Shown here piece after piece: positions 1-8,778 of a stretch of 64,000 bases of DNA. Source of the stretch: Candidatus Sumerlaea chitinivorans (GTDB lineage Bacteria; Sumerlaeota; Sumerlaeia; Sumerlaeales; Sumerlaeaceae). Location: NCBI GenBank assembly GCA_003290465.1, contig CP030759.1, positions 2,678,572 to 2,742,571 of the forward strand, written 5' to 3'. Every line of letters starts with the position of its first letter. Positions within the stretch are counted from its first letter, which is position 1. The notes below the pieces were generated by a model. The model saw only the letters and a list, made by a program, of their open reading frames with translations, was not told the origin of the DNA and ran no database searches. Position numbers and translations under genes: made by a program.

Positions 1-2
1 AT

Positions 3-182
3 CGGGTGCAAAAGTTCTCTGTCTCAGACGGCCGGCCGGACATCATGTTCCGCGAACACGGCTCAGTCCGGGCTGATGACATGAGTCACTGCGAACGGGT
101 CACGGATCTTTCGCCACGAAAGCTATTACTTGAGAAGATCACGGTTAGTGTTCTCGGGGAGGTGGAGGTAGCCCATGACTGA
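3..182 (+). CDS. cas9: Cas9, C-terminal fragment (5' end outside window)
   Basis: An open frame enters from the left edge and gives 59 residues before TGA at 180-182. It ends in a Ser-Pro-Arg-Lys-Leu-Leu stretch followed by KITVSVLGEVEVAHD. A basic/hydrophobic stretch leading into a V-x-x-L/I-G-x-V-x-x-A-x-D tail resembles the PAM-interacting C-terminus of type II-C Cas9 proteins. The stop overlaps the ATG of cas1 by 8 bases, as expected for a cas9-cas1-cas2 operon. The catalytic RuvC and HNH parts lie outside the window, so the assignment rests on this tail, on position, and on the type II-C features of Cas1 and the array. It is the nuclease that would use the crRNAs made from the adjacent array. 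Confidence 0.7.
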   Translation, partial: RVQKFSVSDGRPDIMFREHGSVRADDMSHCERVTDLSPRKLLLEKITVSVLGEVEVAHD

Positions 183-1131
183 CCGGACCATCGAAATCTC
201 AGGCTTCGACGCTCATCTGACCGCTCGCCTCAAGCAAATTCAGATCCGACACGAGGGTGAGATCGTGACTACCATTCCAGCCGAGGACATTGGTATCCTC
301 GTGGTGGACACCCCGAATTCAAACTTTACGAACGAAACGCTCGTTTCGATTGTGCGGGGCGGTGGGCTTGTGATCCTGTGCGGTTCGGACCACTTGCCCG
401 CCGCCTACGTCGTTCCTGTTGTGGGCAATTCGCTTCAAGTGCAACGTCAGCAACAGCAACTTGCCCTGAGCGATCGCCGCCGCAACCGCCTCTGGAGCCA
501 CATCGTCCGCGCCAAAATCCAGAATCAAGCGCTCGCGGTGGAGGATGCGACTGTGCGTCAGCGACTCGAGATTTTGGCTGAGCGGGTGGGTTATGCCGAC
601 CGCACGAACTGCGAAGCTTCCGCTGCCCGCATCTATTGGCCGACAATGGTCGGGAATCCGAACTTCCGACGCGAACGCGATGGGCCGCCACCCAACTTGT
701 TCCTAAATTACGGGTATACCGTCCTGCGCGCCGCCGTGGCTCGCGCCCTTTGCGCCGCGGGCCTCAACTGTGCATTCGGGATTCACCACTCGAACCGAAA
801 CGCAGGGTTCTGCCTTGCCGATGATCTCATGGAACCGTTACGCCCGTGGATTGACCTTGCGGCCGTCGAACTCCACCGCAAGGGACTCACAGAGCTCGAC
901 AAGACAACCAAAGCCCGCCTCCTTGGGGTGCTCTATCAGCCAGCGTGGTTCGGGGAAGAACGTTCCACGGTGGGCAATGCAATTCCACGGATGGTGGGCA
1001 CACTTGTGCGCTACTACGAGCAAGCCACGGAGGAGGTCACCTTCCCACGATTACCGGAAAAGGAGGACCGACACATGGGGTCAAGCGCGAGCGGCTGCGT
1101 GCCCGACGCGAACGAGAACGACGGGCCCTAA
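175..1131 (+). CDS. cas1: CRISPR integrase Cas1 (type II-C)
   Basis: Cas1 is the metal-dependent integrase that inserts new spacers as a complex with Cas2. The 318-residue product shows the family plan: an N-terminal beta domain, then a helical catalytic domain with the Glu in NCEASAARIYWP and the His/Asp cluster in GIHHSNRNAGFCLADDLMEP. Its length and sequence fit the short Cas1 proteins of type II. GGAGGTGGAG just upstream of ATG 175 is a strong ribosome binding site. The natural core probably ends near VTFPRLPEKEDRHMG. The last 17 or so residues (to 1131) are low in family-like character and overlap a different frame that reads like the N-terminus of Cas2, so the annotated end may not be the whole story. 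Confidence 0.95.
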   Translation: MTDRTIEISGFDAHLTARLKQIQIRHEGEIVTTIPAEDIGILVVDTPNSNFTNETLVSIVRGGGLVILCGSDHLPAAYVVPVVGNSLQVQRQQQQLALSDRRRNRLWSHIVRAKIQNQALAVEDATVRQRLEILAERVGYADRTNCEASAARIYWPTMVGNPNFRRERDGPPPNLFLNYGYTVLRAAVARALCAAGLNCAFGIHHSNRNAGFCLADDLMEPLRPWIDLAAVELHRKGLTELDKTTKARLLGVLYQPAWFGEERSTVGNAIPRMVGTLVRYYEQATEEVTFPRLPEKEDRHMGSSASGCVPDANENDGP

Positions 1132-1157
1132 TCCAGCGTTGGAGTGAGTGGCGGACC

Positions 1158-1463
1158 GTGTGGACCTTTGTGATGTTTGACCTGCCCGTCGCAACACCTG
1201 AACAGCGTCACGACTATGCGGTATTTCGCAAGCGCTTGCTCGAGCTTGGGTTTACGAAGCTCCAATACTCGGTTTATGCCCGCTTTCTTCCGAGCGAAGA
1301 GAAGGCGGAAGCGGTGGTGCGGCGGGTACGCGAAATTCTACCGCCAGAGGGGCAGGTCCGCATTCTCGAAATCACGGGTAAGCAATTCGAAAAGATGCAC
1401 GTTTTCTACGGAACTCGACAGCGACCGCCCGAAAACCCACCTCAACAGCTCGAATTATTCTGA
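1158..1463 (+). CDS. cas2: CRISPR-associated protein Cas2
   Basis: Cas2 is the small dimeric ferredoxin-fold partner of Cas1 in spacer acquisition. From GTG 1158 the product is 101 residues, with the diagnostic beta-1 strand WTFVMFDLPV, then FRKRLLELGFTKLQYSVYARF and the late strand VRILEITGKQFEKMHVFYG. This start gives a normal Cas2 length and leaves 26 nt after the cas1 stop. However, the same frame is open upstream and encodes a basic stretch ending in QRWSEWRTVW, like the extended N-terminus of many type II-C Cas2 proteins. No ATG or GTG serves it. The best Shine-Dalgarno nearby (AGGAGG, 1061-1066) instead points at ATG 1075, which is in the cas1 frame. The true start is therefore uncertain. 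Confidence 0.9.
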   Translation: MWTFVMFDLPVATPEQRHDYAVFRKRLLELGFTKLQYSVYARFLPSEEKAEAVVRRVREILPPEGQVRILEITGKQFEKMHVFYGTRQRPPENPPQQLELF

Positions 1464-1483
1464 AAGATTCACACCACAAACAC

Positions 1484-1510
1484 AAAAAAATGAGCGGCCT
1501 GCGGCCGCTC
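1484..1510 (-). terminator. Intrinsic terminator of the CRISPR array, reading toward cas2
   Basis: GAGCGGCC (1492-1499) and GGCCGCTC (1503-1510) form a perfect 8-bp GC stem with a 3-nt loop. On the minus strand the stem is followed by ATTTTTTT (from the A run at 1484-1490). This is a textbook rho-independent terminator for transcripts coming out of the array on the minus strand. It lies between the last minus-strand repeat and the 3' end of cas2, and would keep array transcription from running antisense into cas2 and cas1. No T run follows the stem on the plus strand. Confidence 0.8.
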
Positions 1511-1511
1511 T

Positions 1512-1539
1512 ATCGTAACCAAACTTTCCCCGAGGTCAA
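1512..1539 (-). promoter_or_regulatory. Repeat-embedded promoter (representative copy, present in every repeat)
   Basis: On the minus strand each repeat contains TTGACC (here 1534-1539), 16 nt, then TACGAT (1512-1517). These match the sigma-70 consensus at 5 of 6 and 4 of 6 bases at near-optimal spacing. The -10 box is the very end of the repeat, so transcription would begin about 6-7 nt into the adjoining spacer, leaving about 23-24 nt of guide before the next repeat. Type II-C arrays of Neisseria and Campylobacter are known to carry promoters inside repeats and to produce crRNAs this way. The boxes are seen in the sequence; their activity is inferred. The repeat at 4479 has TTAACC in place of TTGACC. 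Confidence 0.6.
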
Positions 1540-4500
1540 TCCACAACTGGGTTGATGCCATATATTTGGACAGAAACATCGTAACCAAACTTTCCCCGAG
1601 GTCAATCCACAACCGTCAGGTTCAATGACGAGCTCACGGTAGAATCGTAACCAAACTTTCCCCGAGGTCAATCCACAACGGGATGGTAGTGTTCTTAACT
1701 GGTGTTCTCATCGTAACCAAACTTTCCCCGAGGTCAATCCACAACGGTAGTGTTAGGATACGCTGGCGGGGAGAAATCGTAACCAAACTTTCCCCGAGGT
1801 CAATCCACAACCCGCGTGCAACACTTCTCTCAACCTCGCTCATCGTAACCAAACTTTCCCCGAGGTCAATCCACAACCCTCTGCTCCTGCGGTTGTCATC
1901 CCGCGCTATCGTAACCAAACTTTCCCCGAGGTCAATCCACAACCTGGGAGATTCCTTGAGCGCGAATCGATCAATCGTAACCAAACTTTCCCCGAGGTCA
2001 ATCCACAACATCGCGGAGGCGCTCGCGCACGCGCCCGCCATCGTAACCAAACTTTCCCCGAGGTCAATCCACAACCTTGGGTTTAACAAAGCAGGGAGGC
2101 CTTTAATCGTAACCAAACTTTCCCCGAGGTCAATCCACAACTAACGAATACAGCTTCACCCGCCTTCAGCAATCGTAACCAAACTTTCCCCGAGGTCAAT
2201 CCACAACGCTCGGCCTCCCTGAACAGTGCCCGCGGCAATCGTAACCAAACTTTCCCCGAGGTCAATCCACAACTAGCATCGACAATATACCTTGCAATGC
2301 TTTTATCGTAACCAAACTTTCCCCGAGGTCAATCCACAACAGTGGGGGCCATATCCCCTGAAACCGCCGCATCGTAACCAAACTTTCCCCGAGGTCAATC
2401 CACAACTCGTCGACGGCAGCGCATCAGGCGAGGAAAATCGTAACCAAACTTTCCCCGAGGTCAATCCACAACAGAGCGTTCTCATAAGCCTCGCGCAAAG
2501 GATCGTAACCAAACTTTCCCCGAGGTCAATCCACAACTGATGGTCGTATCAGATGTGTCGTTTCCATAATCGTAACCAAACTTTCCCCGAGGTCAATCCA
2601 CAACCAGTGCATGGTTGCTTGGTACTGGTCGTTTATCGTAACCAAACTTTCCCCGAGGTCAATCCACAACTGCTGATTATGAGATCATATTAAGCATAAA
2701 ATCGTAACCAAACTTTCCCCGAGGTCAATCCACAACCCTTGGCCGCATCCTTGACCGCATAAGTGTATCGTAACCAAACTTTCCCCGAGGTCAATCCACA
2801 ACACTGTAACGAATGAATGTGGGGAATTCATTATCGTAACCAAACTTTCCCCGAGGTCAATCCACAACGAGGCGCGCGATGTGCTTTGCGAGCCACTGAT
2901 CGTAACCAAACTTTCCCCGAGGTCAATCCACAACTTCCTGCGCGATGAGGTTCAGGTGAGTGGTATCGTAACCAAACTTTCCCCGAGGTCAATCCACAAC
3001 AGAGAACGATAATGACCTATACTGTCGCCCATCGTAACCAAACTTTCCCCGAGGTCAATCCACAACGGTGTGTTAACATGATAACGCACGCCAAGAATCG
3101 TAACCAAACTTTCCCCGAGGTCAATCCACAACGAACCCCTTCGCAAGGTTAAAAGTTCATTGATCGTAACCAAACTTTCCCCGAGGTCAATCCACAACTT
3201 GGTGCTATAGTTCGGTTTGCGGTTGGGTATCGTAACCAAACTTTCCCCGAGGTCAATCCACAACTCTGCCGTGCGGCGGTTTTTATTGTGCTTCATCGTA
3301 ACCAAACTTTCCCCGAGGTCAATCCACAACTTTCAATGGTTCGCTTTGCTCTTCCTTTTATCGTAACCAAACTTTCCCCGAGGTCAATCCACAACGGTTG
3401 CGAGTGACATTCAAACGACACTAACATCGTAACCAAACTTTCCCCGAGGTCAATCCACAACGCCGCCTGCAGTATACGTAACGAAACCAACATCGTAACC
3501 AAACTTTCCCCGAGGTCAATCCACAACCGAAATACGGTGCTTCGCTGCTTGCCGCTAATCGTAACCAAACTTTCCCCGAGGTCAATCCACAACGGGGGAC
3601 GAGTTGGAGCTTGATTATGAGGTATCGTAACCAAACTTTCCCCGAGGTCAATCCACAACTCGAGGCTGCGTGTGTTAGCCGCCCCGCAGATCGTAACCAA
3701 ACTTTCCCCGAGGTCAATCCACAACCCGCCGCGGATACTGTGGGCGCTCATAGGTATCGTAACCAAACTTTCCCCGAGGTCAATCCACAACCGGCGCATG
3801 ACGCAGCGTCGCGCGCGCGCCATCGTAACCAAACTTTCCCCGAGGTCAATCCACAACTGGTTTTGTGCGCGTAACATTGACATATCATCGTAACCAAACT
3901 TTCCCCGAGGTCAATCCACAACCTTGAGCACGCGCCCATTTCGCCCCCCGTGATCGTAACCAAACTTTCCCCGAGGTCAATCCACAACCGGAACAGGTCG
4001 CGCTCGAGCTACTCCGGCATCGTAACCAAACTTTCCCCGAGGTCAATCCACAACCAGATAGTCGTCACCTACATCACCGCTCCAATCGTAACCAAACTTT
4101 CCCCGAGGTCAATCCACAACTGACATACGAATGCGCGTCACCGCGGATAAATCGTAACCAAACTTTCCCCGAGGTCAATCCACAACATCCTTGATGTTGG
4201 ACAGACCGCTAACGCAATCGTAACCAAACTTTCCCCGAGGTCAATCCACAACGGAAAATTCGGAATATGTCAGCAGCAGAGCATCGTAACCAAACTTTCC
4301 CCGAGGTCAATCCACAACAAAAAGAATTGTCGCTATCCATGAAACAGGATCGTAACCAAACTTTCCCCGAGGTCAATCCACAACGTCAATGGTTTTGATA
4401 ACCACCCATGCCAATCGTAACCAAACTTTCCCCGAGGTCAATCCACAACGCTTGAGCATTACGTAAAGTGGCCTCAGGATCGTAACCAAACTTTCCCCGA

Positions 4501-5401
4501 GGTTAATCCACAACTGCGTGGCAATTTGGGCTGGACGTCATTCGATCGTAACCAAACTTTCCCCGAGGTCAATCCGCAACAGTAATTGGCGCCGCTTCCG
4601 CTATCGTGATATCGTAACCAAACTTTCCCCGAGGTCAATCCACAACGACAACGCTGAAACTTGCTTGCTGGTCACAATCGTAACCAAACTTTCCCCGAGG
4701 TCAATCCACAACCGTCGTGCAGATACCGCCGGCCCTGATACGATCGTAACCAAACTTTCCCCGAGGTCAATCCACAACGGAGAACGTTAGCGCTTGCGAA
4801 ATAGATTGATCGTAACCAAACTTTCCCCGAGGTCAATCCACAACTGTCAAGTTGAACAGGCAAGCGCTATGCGAATCGTAACCAAACTTTCCCCGAGGTC
4901 AATCCACAACCATACCGGCGATATGTGGGTATCTCCGGATATCGTAACCAAACTTTCCCCGAGGTCAATCCACAACCAACGCGTATAAGCTCGAAGAGGC
5001 GCGCAAATCGTAACCAAACTTTCCCCGAGGTCAATCCACAACTATAGGGGCGCTTTTTGGGGGATGAGTGCCATCGTAACCAAACTTTCCCCGAGGTCAA
5101 TCCACAACAACCGCGGGAAGTGACATTGGCGCGTGCTCATCGTAACCAAACTTTCCCCGAGGTCAATCCACAACCCGCGTCACCTTGACATTGCGACTCC
5201 ACGGATCGTAACCAAACTTTCCCCGAGGTCAATCCACAACTACTCCTTCTTCCAGCTCTCGCGCGGGGATATCGTAACCAAACTTTCCCCGAGGTCAATC
5301 CACAACAGCGCCACGACCGGGCAGTTGTGCGTGAGGATCGTAACCAAACTTTCCCCGAGGTCAATCCACAACCAGTGGACCTGCACGGGCTCGACGGTCT
5401 C

Positions 5402-5437
5402 ATCGTAACCAAACTTTCCCCGAGGTCAATCGAACGG
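5402..5437 (-). repeat. Degenerate terminal CRISPR repeat
   Basis: The first 30 bases match the repeat exactly, but the last six (5432-5437, normally CACAAC) read GAACGG. Both promoter-like boxes survive. A decayed copy normally marks the oldest, leader-distal end of an array. The two other variant repeats (4479 and 4545) lie toward this same end. Confidence 0.85.
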
Positions 5438-5529
5438 ACAAACGTCGGTAAACTTCAACATGACGGCCGGTCAAATGCGTAAATACTGAGGGCTCGAGAT
5501 AATTAGCATCTGCTAAAATAGCTCCAATC
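5438..5529. other. Short intergenic stretch between array and asnB
   Basis: It holds a small inverted repeat, TTAGC-ATCT-GCTAA near 5502-5515, but no clear terminator. I see no stretch complementary to the CRISPR repeat here, so the tracrRNA is not in this gap. It most likely lies upstream of cas9, outside the window. Confidence 0.4.
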
Positions 5530-7461
5530 CTACCACAGCGGGCCCGCGAGGGGGTCGGGGCGGTCGAGGAAGGTGCGGGCCCACGCTTCGAACATCAGCA
5601 GGGCCCAGAGTCGGTGCGCGTGGTTTTGCGCGCCGCTCTGGTGTTGCCGGTAGATGCGCTCGACGTAGGCGGGGTCGAAGAACCCGCGGTTGCGTGAGCG
5701 TTCGCTCAGCAGAAAGTCCTCCACCAACTCGCGCAACTCGCGCCGGAACCACAGGCCCACAGGCACGCCAAAGCCTTGTTTCGGGCGGTTGAGAAACTCC
5801 ATGGGGAAAAACCGATTCGCGATGCGTTTCAGGAGGAACTTAAGCTCCCCATCGCGGTACTTGAGTTCCGCTGGCAAGCGTGCGGCCCACTCCATTAGGA
5901 CATAATCAAGCAAGGGCGAGCGCCCCTCGAGCGAAACCGCCATGGTGGTTCGGTCCACTTTCGGCAGGAGGGCGCCCGGCAAATAGAGCATGATGTCGGC
6001 AAACATCATGCGGTCCACCGGCGCCCGCGCGCTGCCGTTGAGCATCATCCCCTCGGTTAGCCATTCTGAGTCGATGTCGGCCTCGGTGAGTTCATGGCGA
6101 TGCCGATCCACGAAAAGCGCCCGCTTTTGGTAGTCGCGGAAAATCACCATCATTTGCACGTAGTAGCTCTCGAGCGGGAGGAGCGACGTGCGGTTCACAT
6201 AGTTAAGGAGTTCCAGCTTGGCGCTCGAGGAAAACACGCGCGCCGCCGCCGCCAAGGGCTTGACCATCGCGCGCCGGACCCACGCGGGGATTTTCTTGTA
6301 GAGGCGCAGGGGGGCGAGACTACGGTAGCGTTCGTAGCCCGCGAAGCTCTCGTCGCCGCCGTCGCCGTTGAGCGCCACGGTCACGTGCTGGCGCGTCATT
6401 TTCGCCAAGTAGTAGGTGGGCACCGCGCTCGAGTCGGCAAAGGGCTCATCGAAGTGCCAAGCCAGTCGCGCCACGCACTCCAGCGCGTCGGGCCGCACAA
6501 TGTACTCCTCGTGCTCGGTCTGCAGTTGCTGGGCCACTTGGCGCGCATAGGGCAGCTCGTTAAACTTTTCCTCCGTGAAGCCGATCGAGAAGGTGCGCAG
6601 GCGGCCCGAGACGTGGCGGCGCATCATCGCTGCGACGGTGGAGGAATCCACGCCCCCGCTCAGGAAGCATCCAAGGGGGACTTCGCTCATGAGCCGGATG
6701 CGCACGGCTTCCTCAAGGAGATGGAAGCCTTCCTCGATTGCGTCCTCCAACCGTATAGCGCGTTTGGGTTCGTAGGTGAGGGTCCAGTAACGTTCAGTGC
6801 GCAGGCGGCCATTGCGCCACTCGAGCCAAGACCCAGGCTCCACCTTGCGGATGTCCTCAAAGATGCTCCACGGGTGCGGCACATATTGGTAGGTAAGATA
6901 ATGGCTGAGGGCGGCCAGATCCACGCGGCGGGGGAGGGTTGGCTCCGCCAAAAGGGACTTGAGCTCGCTGGCAAAGAGGAAGGCTTCATCGGCTGTCCCG
7001 CGGTTCACGACGGCATAGTACAGGGGCTTCTTGCCCACGCGGTCGCGCGCCATGAAGAGTGTCTGCGTTTTGAAATCGAAGATAGCGAACGCGAACATTC
7101 CGCGCAGGCGCTCCACCACACCGCGGCCCCACTGCTCGTAGCCATGGAGGATGGTTTCCGTGTCGGAGCGAGTGCGGAACATGTGGCCGGCGGCCATGAG
7201 CTGCCGACGCAGTTCGGGGAAATTGTAGATTTCCCCGTTGAAGACGATGGCGACGGTACCGTCCTCATTCACCATCGGCTGGTGCCCAGTGGCGAGGTCA
7301 ATGATGGCCAAGCGCTGAAAGCCAAACCCTACATTGGCCTTGAGCAGCGTGCCGTGATCGTCGGGCCCGCGGTGCACAATGCAGCGCTTCATCCGCTCGA
7401 TGAGCTCAGGCTCCACCGGGCGCTGGGAATCCAAATATACTTTTCCGACTATGCCGCACAT
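5530..7461 (-). CDS. asnB: Asparagine synthase (glutamine-hydrolysing)
   Basis: AsnB makes asparagine from aspartate, ATP and glutamine-derived ammonia. The 643-residue product begins MCGIVGKVYL, placing the catalytic Cys at residue 2 after Met removal. This fixes the start at 7461 rather than the upstream in-frame ATG at 7521. The N-terminal Ntn glutaminase domain has RGPDDHG (31-37) and FNGEIYN (74-80). The C-terminal ATP-pyrophosphatase domain has SGGVDS (268-273). AAGGA lies just before the start. The neighbours are the CRISPR array and unrelated small genes. Some AsnB homologues work in surface-sugar amidation rather than amino acid synthesis, and nothing nearby settles which applies here. 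Confidence 0.93.
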   Translation of the reverse strand: MCGIVGKVYLDSQRPVEPELIERMKRCIVHRGPDDHGTLLKANVGFGFQRLAIIDLATGHQPMVNEDGTVAIVFNGEIYNFPELRRQLMAAGHMFRTRSDTETILHGYEQWGRGVVERLRGMFAFAIFDFKTQTLFMARDRVGKKPLYYAVVNRGTADEAFLFASELKSLLAEPTLPRRVDLAALSHYLTYQYVPHPWSIFEDIRKVEPGSWLEWRNGRLRTERYWTLTYEPKRAIRLEDAIEEGFHLLEEAVRIRLMSEVPLGCFLSGGVDSSTVAAMMRRHVSGRLRTFSIGFTEEKFNELPYARQVAQQLQTEHEEYIVRPDALECVARLAWHFDEPFADSSAVPTYYLAKMTRQHVTVALNGDGGDESFAGYERYRSLAPLRLYKKIPAWVRRAMVKPLAAAARVFSSSAKLELLNYVNRTSLLPLESYYVQMMVIFRDYQKRALFVDRHRHELTEADIDSEWLTEGMMLNGSARAPVDRMMFADIMLYLPGALLPKVDRTTMAVSLEGRSPLLDYVLMEWAARLPAELKYRDGELKFLLKRIANRFFPMEFLNRPKQGFGVPVGLWFRRELRELVEDFLLSERSRNRGFFDPAYVERIYRQHQSGAQNHAHRLWALLMFEAWARTFLDRPDPLAGPLW

Positions 7462-7664
7462 CGTCCTTGGTAGCGACAGACCACACCAGCGCGCGGAAAT
7501 TCTTGCAAATGAAGAATGCATCTGTGGGTGCGCGGGCGAAAGGCCTGCGCGAGGTGGGCTTGGAGATTGCCGACCGGCAGGGCGTTGCAGCGCAGATCAG
7601 GGCTGCTAAACGACCTCAGCGTTGGCGCGCGGCGATCGCGGGGCAGAGGCGGGTGTAGGCCAGC

Positions 7665-8249
7665 CTATTTCATTCGAATGCGCTGGGGAGCTTGCCGCCA
7701 ACAATCACGCAAACGCGGATACGGCGAGCTGTCGTCCCACACCACGTAGTTCCACCGGGAGTTGAGTGGCTGCGGGATCCCCGAGATGGCTTCCTTAAAT
7801 GACTGGATCGGCATGGTTGAGGTCGCGTGCTGGGCATCACACTCCGCGGAGAGATGGGCCCGGACCCACGGCGAATCCTCGGCCAGAAGCTGCTGGAGGC
7901 GCTTCTGGAGCTTGTGGTCGGTGCGCTGGCGGTTCCCGCGGCGGAATTCGCGATAGGCGGAAAAAGCCCACAGGGCGCCGGTCAGCCCACCCCACAACCC
8001 CACCACAAACAGAGCAACCAATCCCGCGAATGGGCCGCCGAAAATTGTCAGATACGTAACGACGCGCCCCAGCGAGACAAAGTAGGCCGCGCCGACGAGC
8101 AGGAACCCAATCAGAAAGTAAACAAGGGGGAAGAGAGCAATTTCGAGGATGGTGGCGTCGCGGTATTCGAAATGAAAGAGTCCCGTAGGGGTGCGTCGCA
8201 CAATCAATCCCCCGACGCGCGCAATGACCTTCCCACGCGAATCTTTCAT
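7665..8249 (-). CDS. Hypothetical membrane protein, 194 aa
   Basis: I do not recognise this gene. After about 35 mostly polar residues come two strongly hydrophobic stretches (about residues 36-60 and 65-95), followed by a charged, Arg/Gln-rich region and a C-terminal soluble part rich in Trp and Pro. A GGAGG sits 7 nt before ATG 8249, supporting the start. It lies between asnB and another minus-strand small gene, with gaps of about 200 and 70 nt, so co-transcription is possible but not evident. A role at the inner membrane is all that can be inferred. Confidence 0.6.
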   Translation of the reverse strand: MKDSRGKVIARVGGLIVRRTPTGLFHFEYRDATILEIALFPLVYFLIGFLLVGAAYFVSLGRVVTYLTIFGGPFAGLVALFVVGLWGGLTGALWAFSAYREFRRGNRQRTDHKLQKRLQQLLAEDSPWVRAHLSAECDAQHATSTMPIQSFKEAISGIPQPLNSRWNYVVWDDSSPYPRLRDCWRQAPQRIRMK

Positions 8250-8319
8250 TTCGCAGCCTCCAGCTACGATTTTTTCTCAATCACCGGGCCAGAAGTCAAG
8301 CTCCAAGGGAAATTCCCGC

Positions 8320-8553
8320 TCACCACGACATATCGCGGGCGGGCGGACCAAATTGCTCCCACAGGCGCTCGAAGCGAGGTGGATAGATCATCTCAAAAAG
8401 CTCCAATCGTTCGGGAAGGTGCTCGCGGCAAAAGTCGCGCATCTCATTGATCGCGATCTCAACGTCAATCCATTCCACATCCGCGTGAAAGATGAGGTTC
8501 GCCACGCGGTCACTCATGCGCCGCAAAGTTTCGGCAATTTCTTGATCCGTCAT
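8320..8553 (-). CDS. Hypothetical small acidic protein, 77 aa
   Basis: From ATG 8553 the product begins MTDQEIAETLRRMSDRVANL and continues as a mainly helical acidic protein with two Trp residues near its end. GAGGCGG lies about 6 nt upstream, which supports this start over the upstream in-frame ATG at 8610. No family is recognised and no signal peptide or membrane segment is visible. It is probably a small cytoplasmic protein. The 66-nt gap to the downstream membrane-protein gene would allow one transcript. Confidence 0.5.
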   Translation of the reverse strand: MTDQEIAETLRRMSDRVANLIFHADVEWIDVEIAINEMRDFCREHLPERLELFEMIYPPRFERLWEQFGPPARDMSW

Positions 8554-8778
8554 CGCGCCGCCTCGCCGTCGTGATGATTCGCAAAGATGTCGCCCACAAG
8601 GGCGTTTCATTAATAGTTACCAGCGAGCAATGATTTTCGTACTTTCCTCTTGCAGCTTGGGGGAACCCTTGGCACGACCGTTGGCAACGAGAGATGGCAC
8701 AGAATGTGTCTGTGGTGCAGACGGTGGAGTCGCTCACCGCCCGCCGCAGACACCGATGGCGAACTTGGGGTTAAGGGT

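Larger units (their letters stand above)
1512..5437 (-). CRISPR. Type II-C CRISPR array, 60 repeats and 59 spacers
   Basis: A 36-nt repeat starting ATCGTAACC and ending CCACAAC on the plus strand (minus-strand reading GTTGTGG...TTACGAT) occurs 60 times, with starts from 1512 to 5402. Of 59 spacers, 51 are 30 nt, two are 31 nt (before repeats at 2305 and 2569) and six are 29 nt. A GTTG start, 36-nt length and 30-nt spacers are typical of type II. Three repeats differ: 4479 (C to T at repeat position 26), 4545 (A to G at position 32), and the last at 5402, whose final six bases are replaced. All other copies look identical by eye. Because the period is 66 nt, a multiple of three, long open frames run through the array on both strands; they are not genes. 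The minus strand is inferred as the crRNA sense from the repeat-borne promoter boxes and the terminator beside cas2. Confidence 0.98.

Noticed and set aside
1634-5412. Long open frames on both strands through the CRISPR array
   Set aside because: They arise because repeat plus spacer is 66 nt, a multiple of three, and the repeat has no stop in those frames. They encode only repeated WIDLGESLVT- or TKLSPRSIHN-like units.
5502-5515. Inverted repeat TTAGC-ATCT-GCTAA beside asnB
   Set aside because: Five-pair AT-rich stem with no T run on the asnB strand.
6094-7473. Long open frame antisense to asnB
   Set aside because: It is the mirror frame of a high-GC gene whose real product has complete AsnB motifs.
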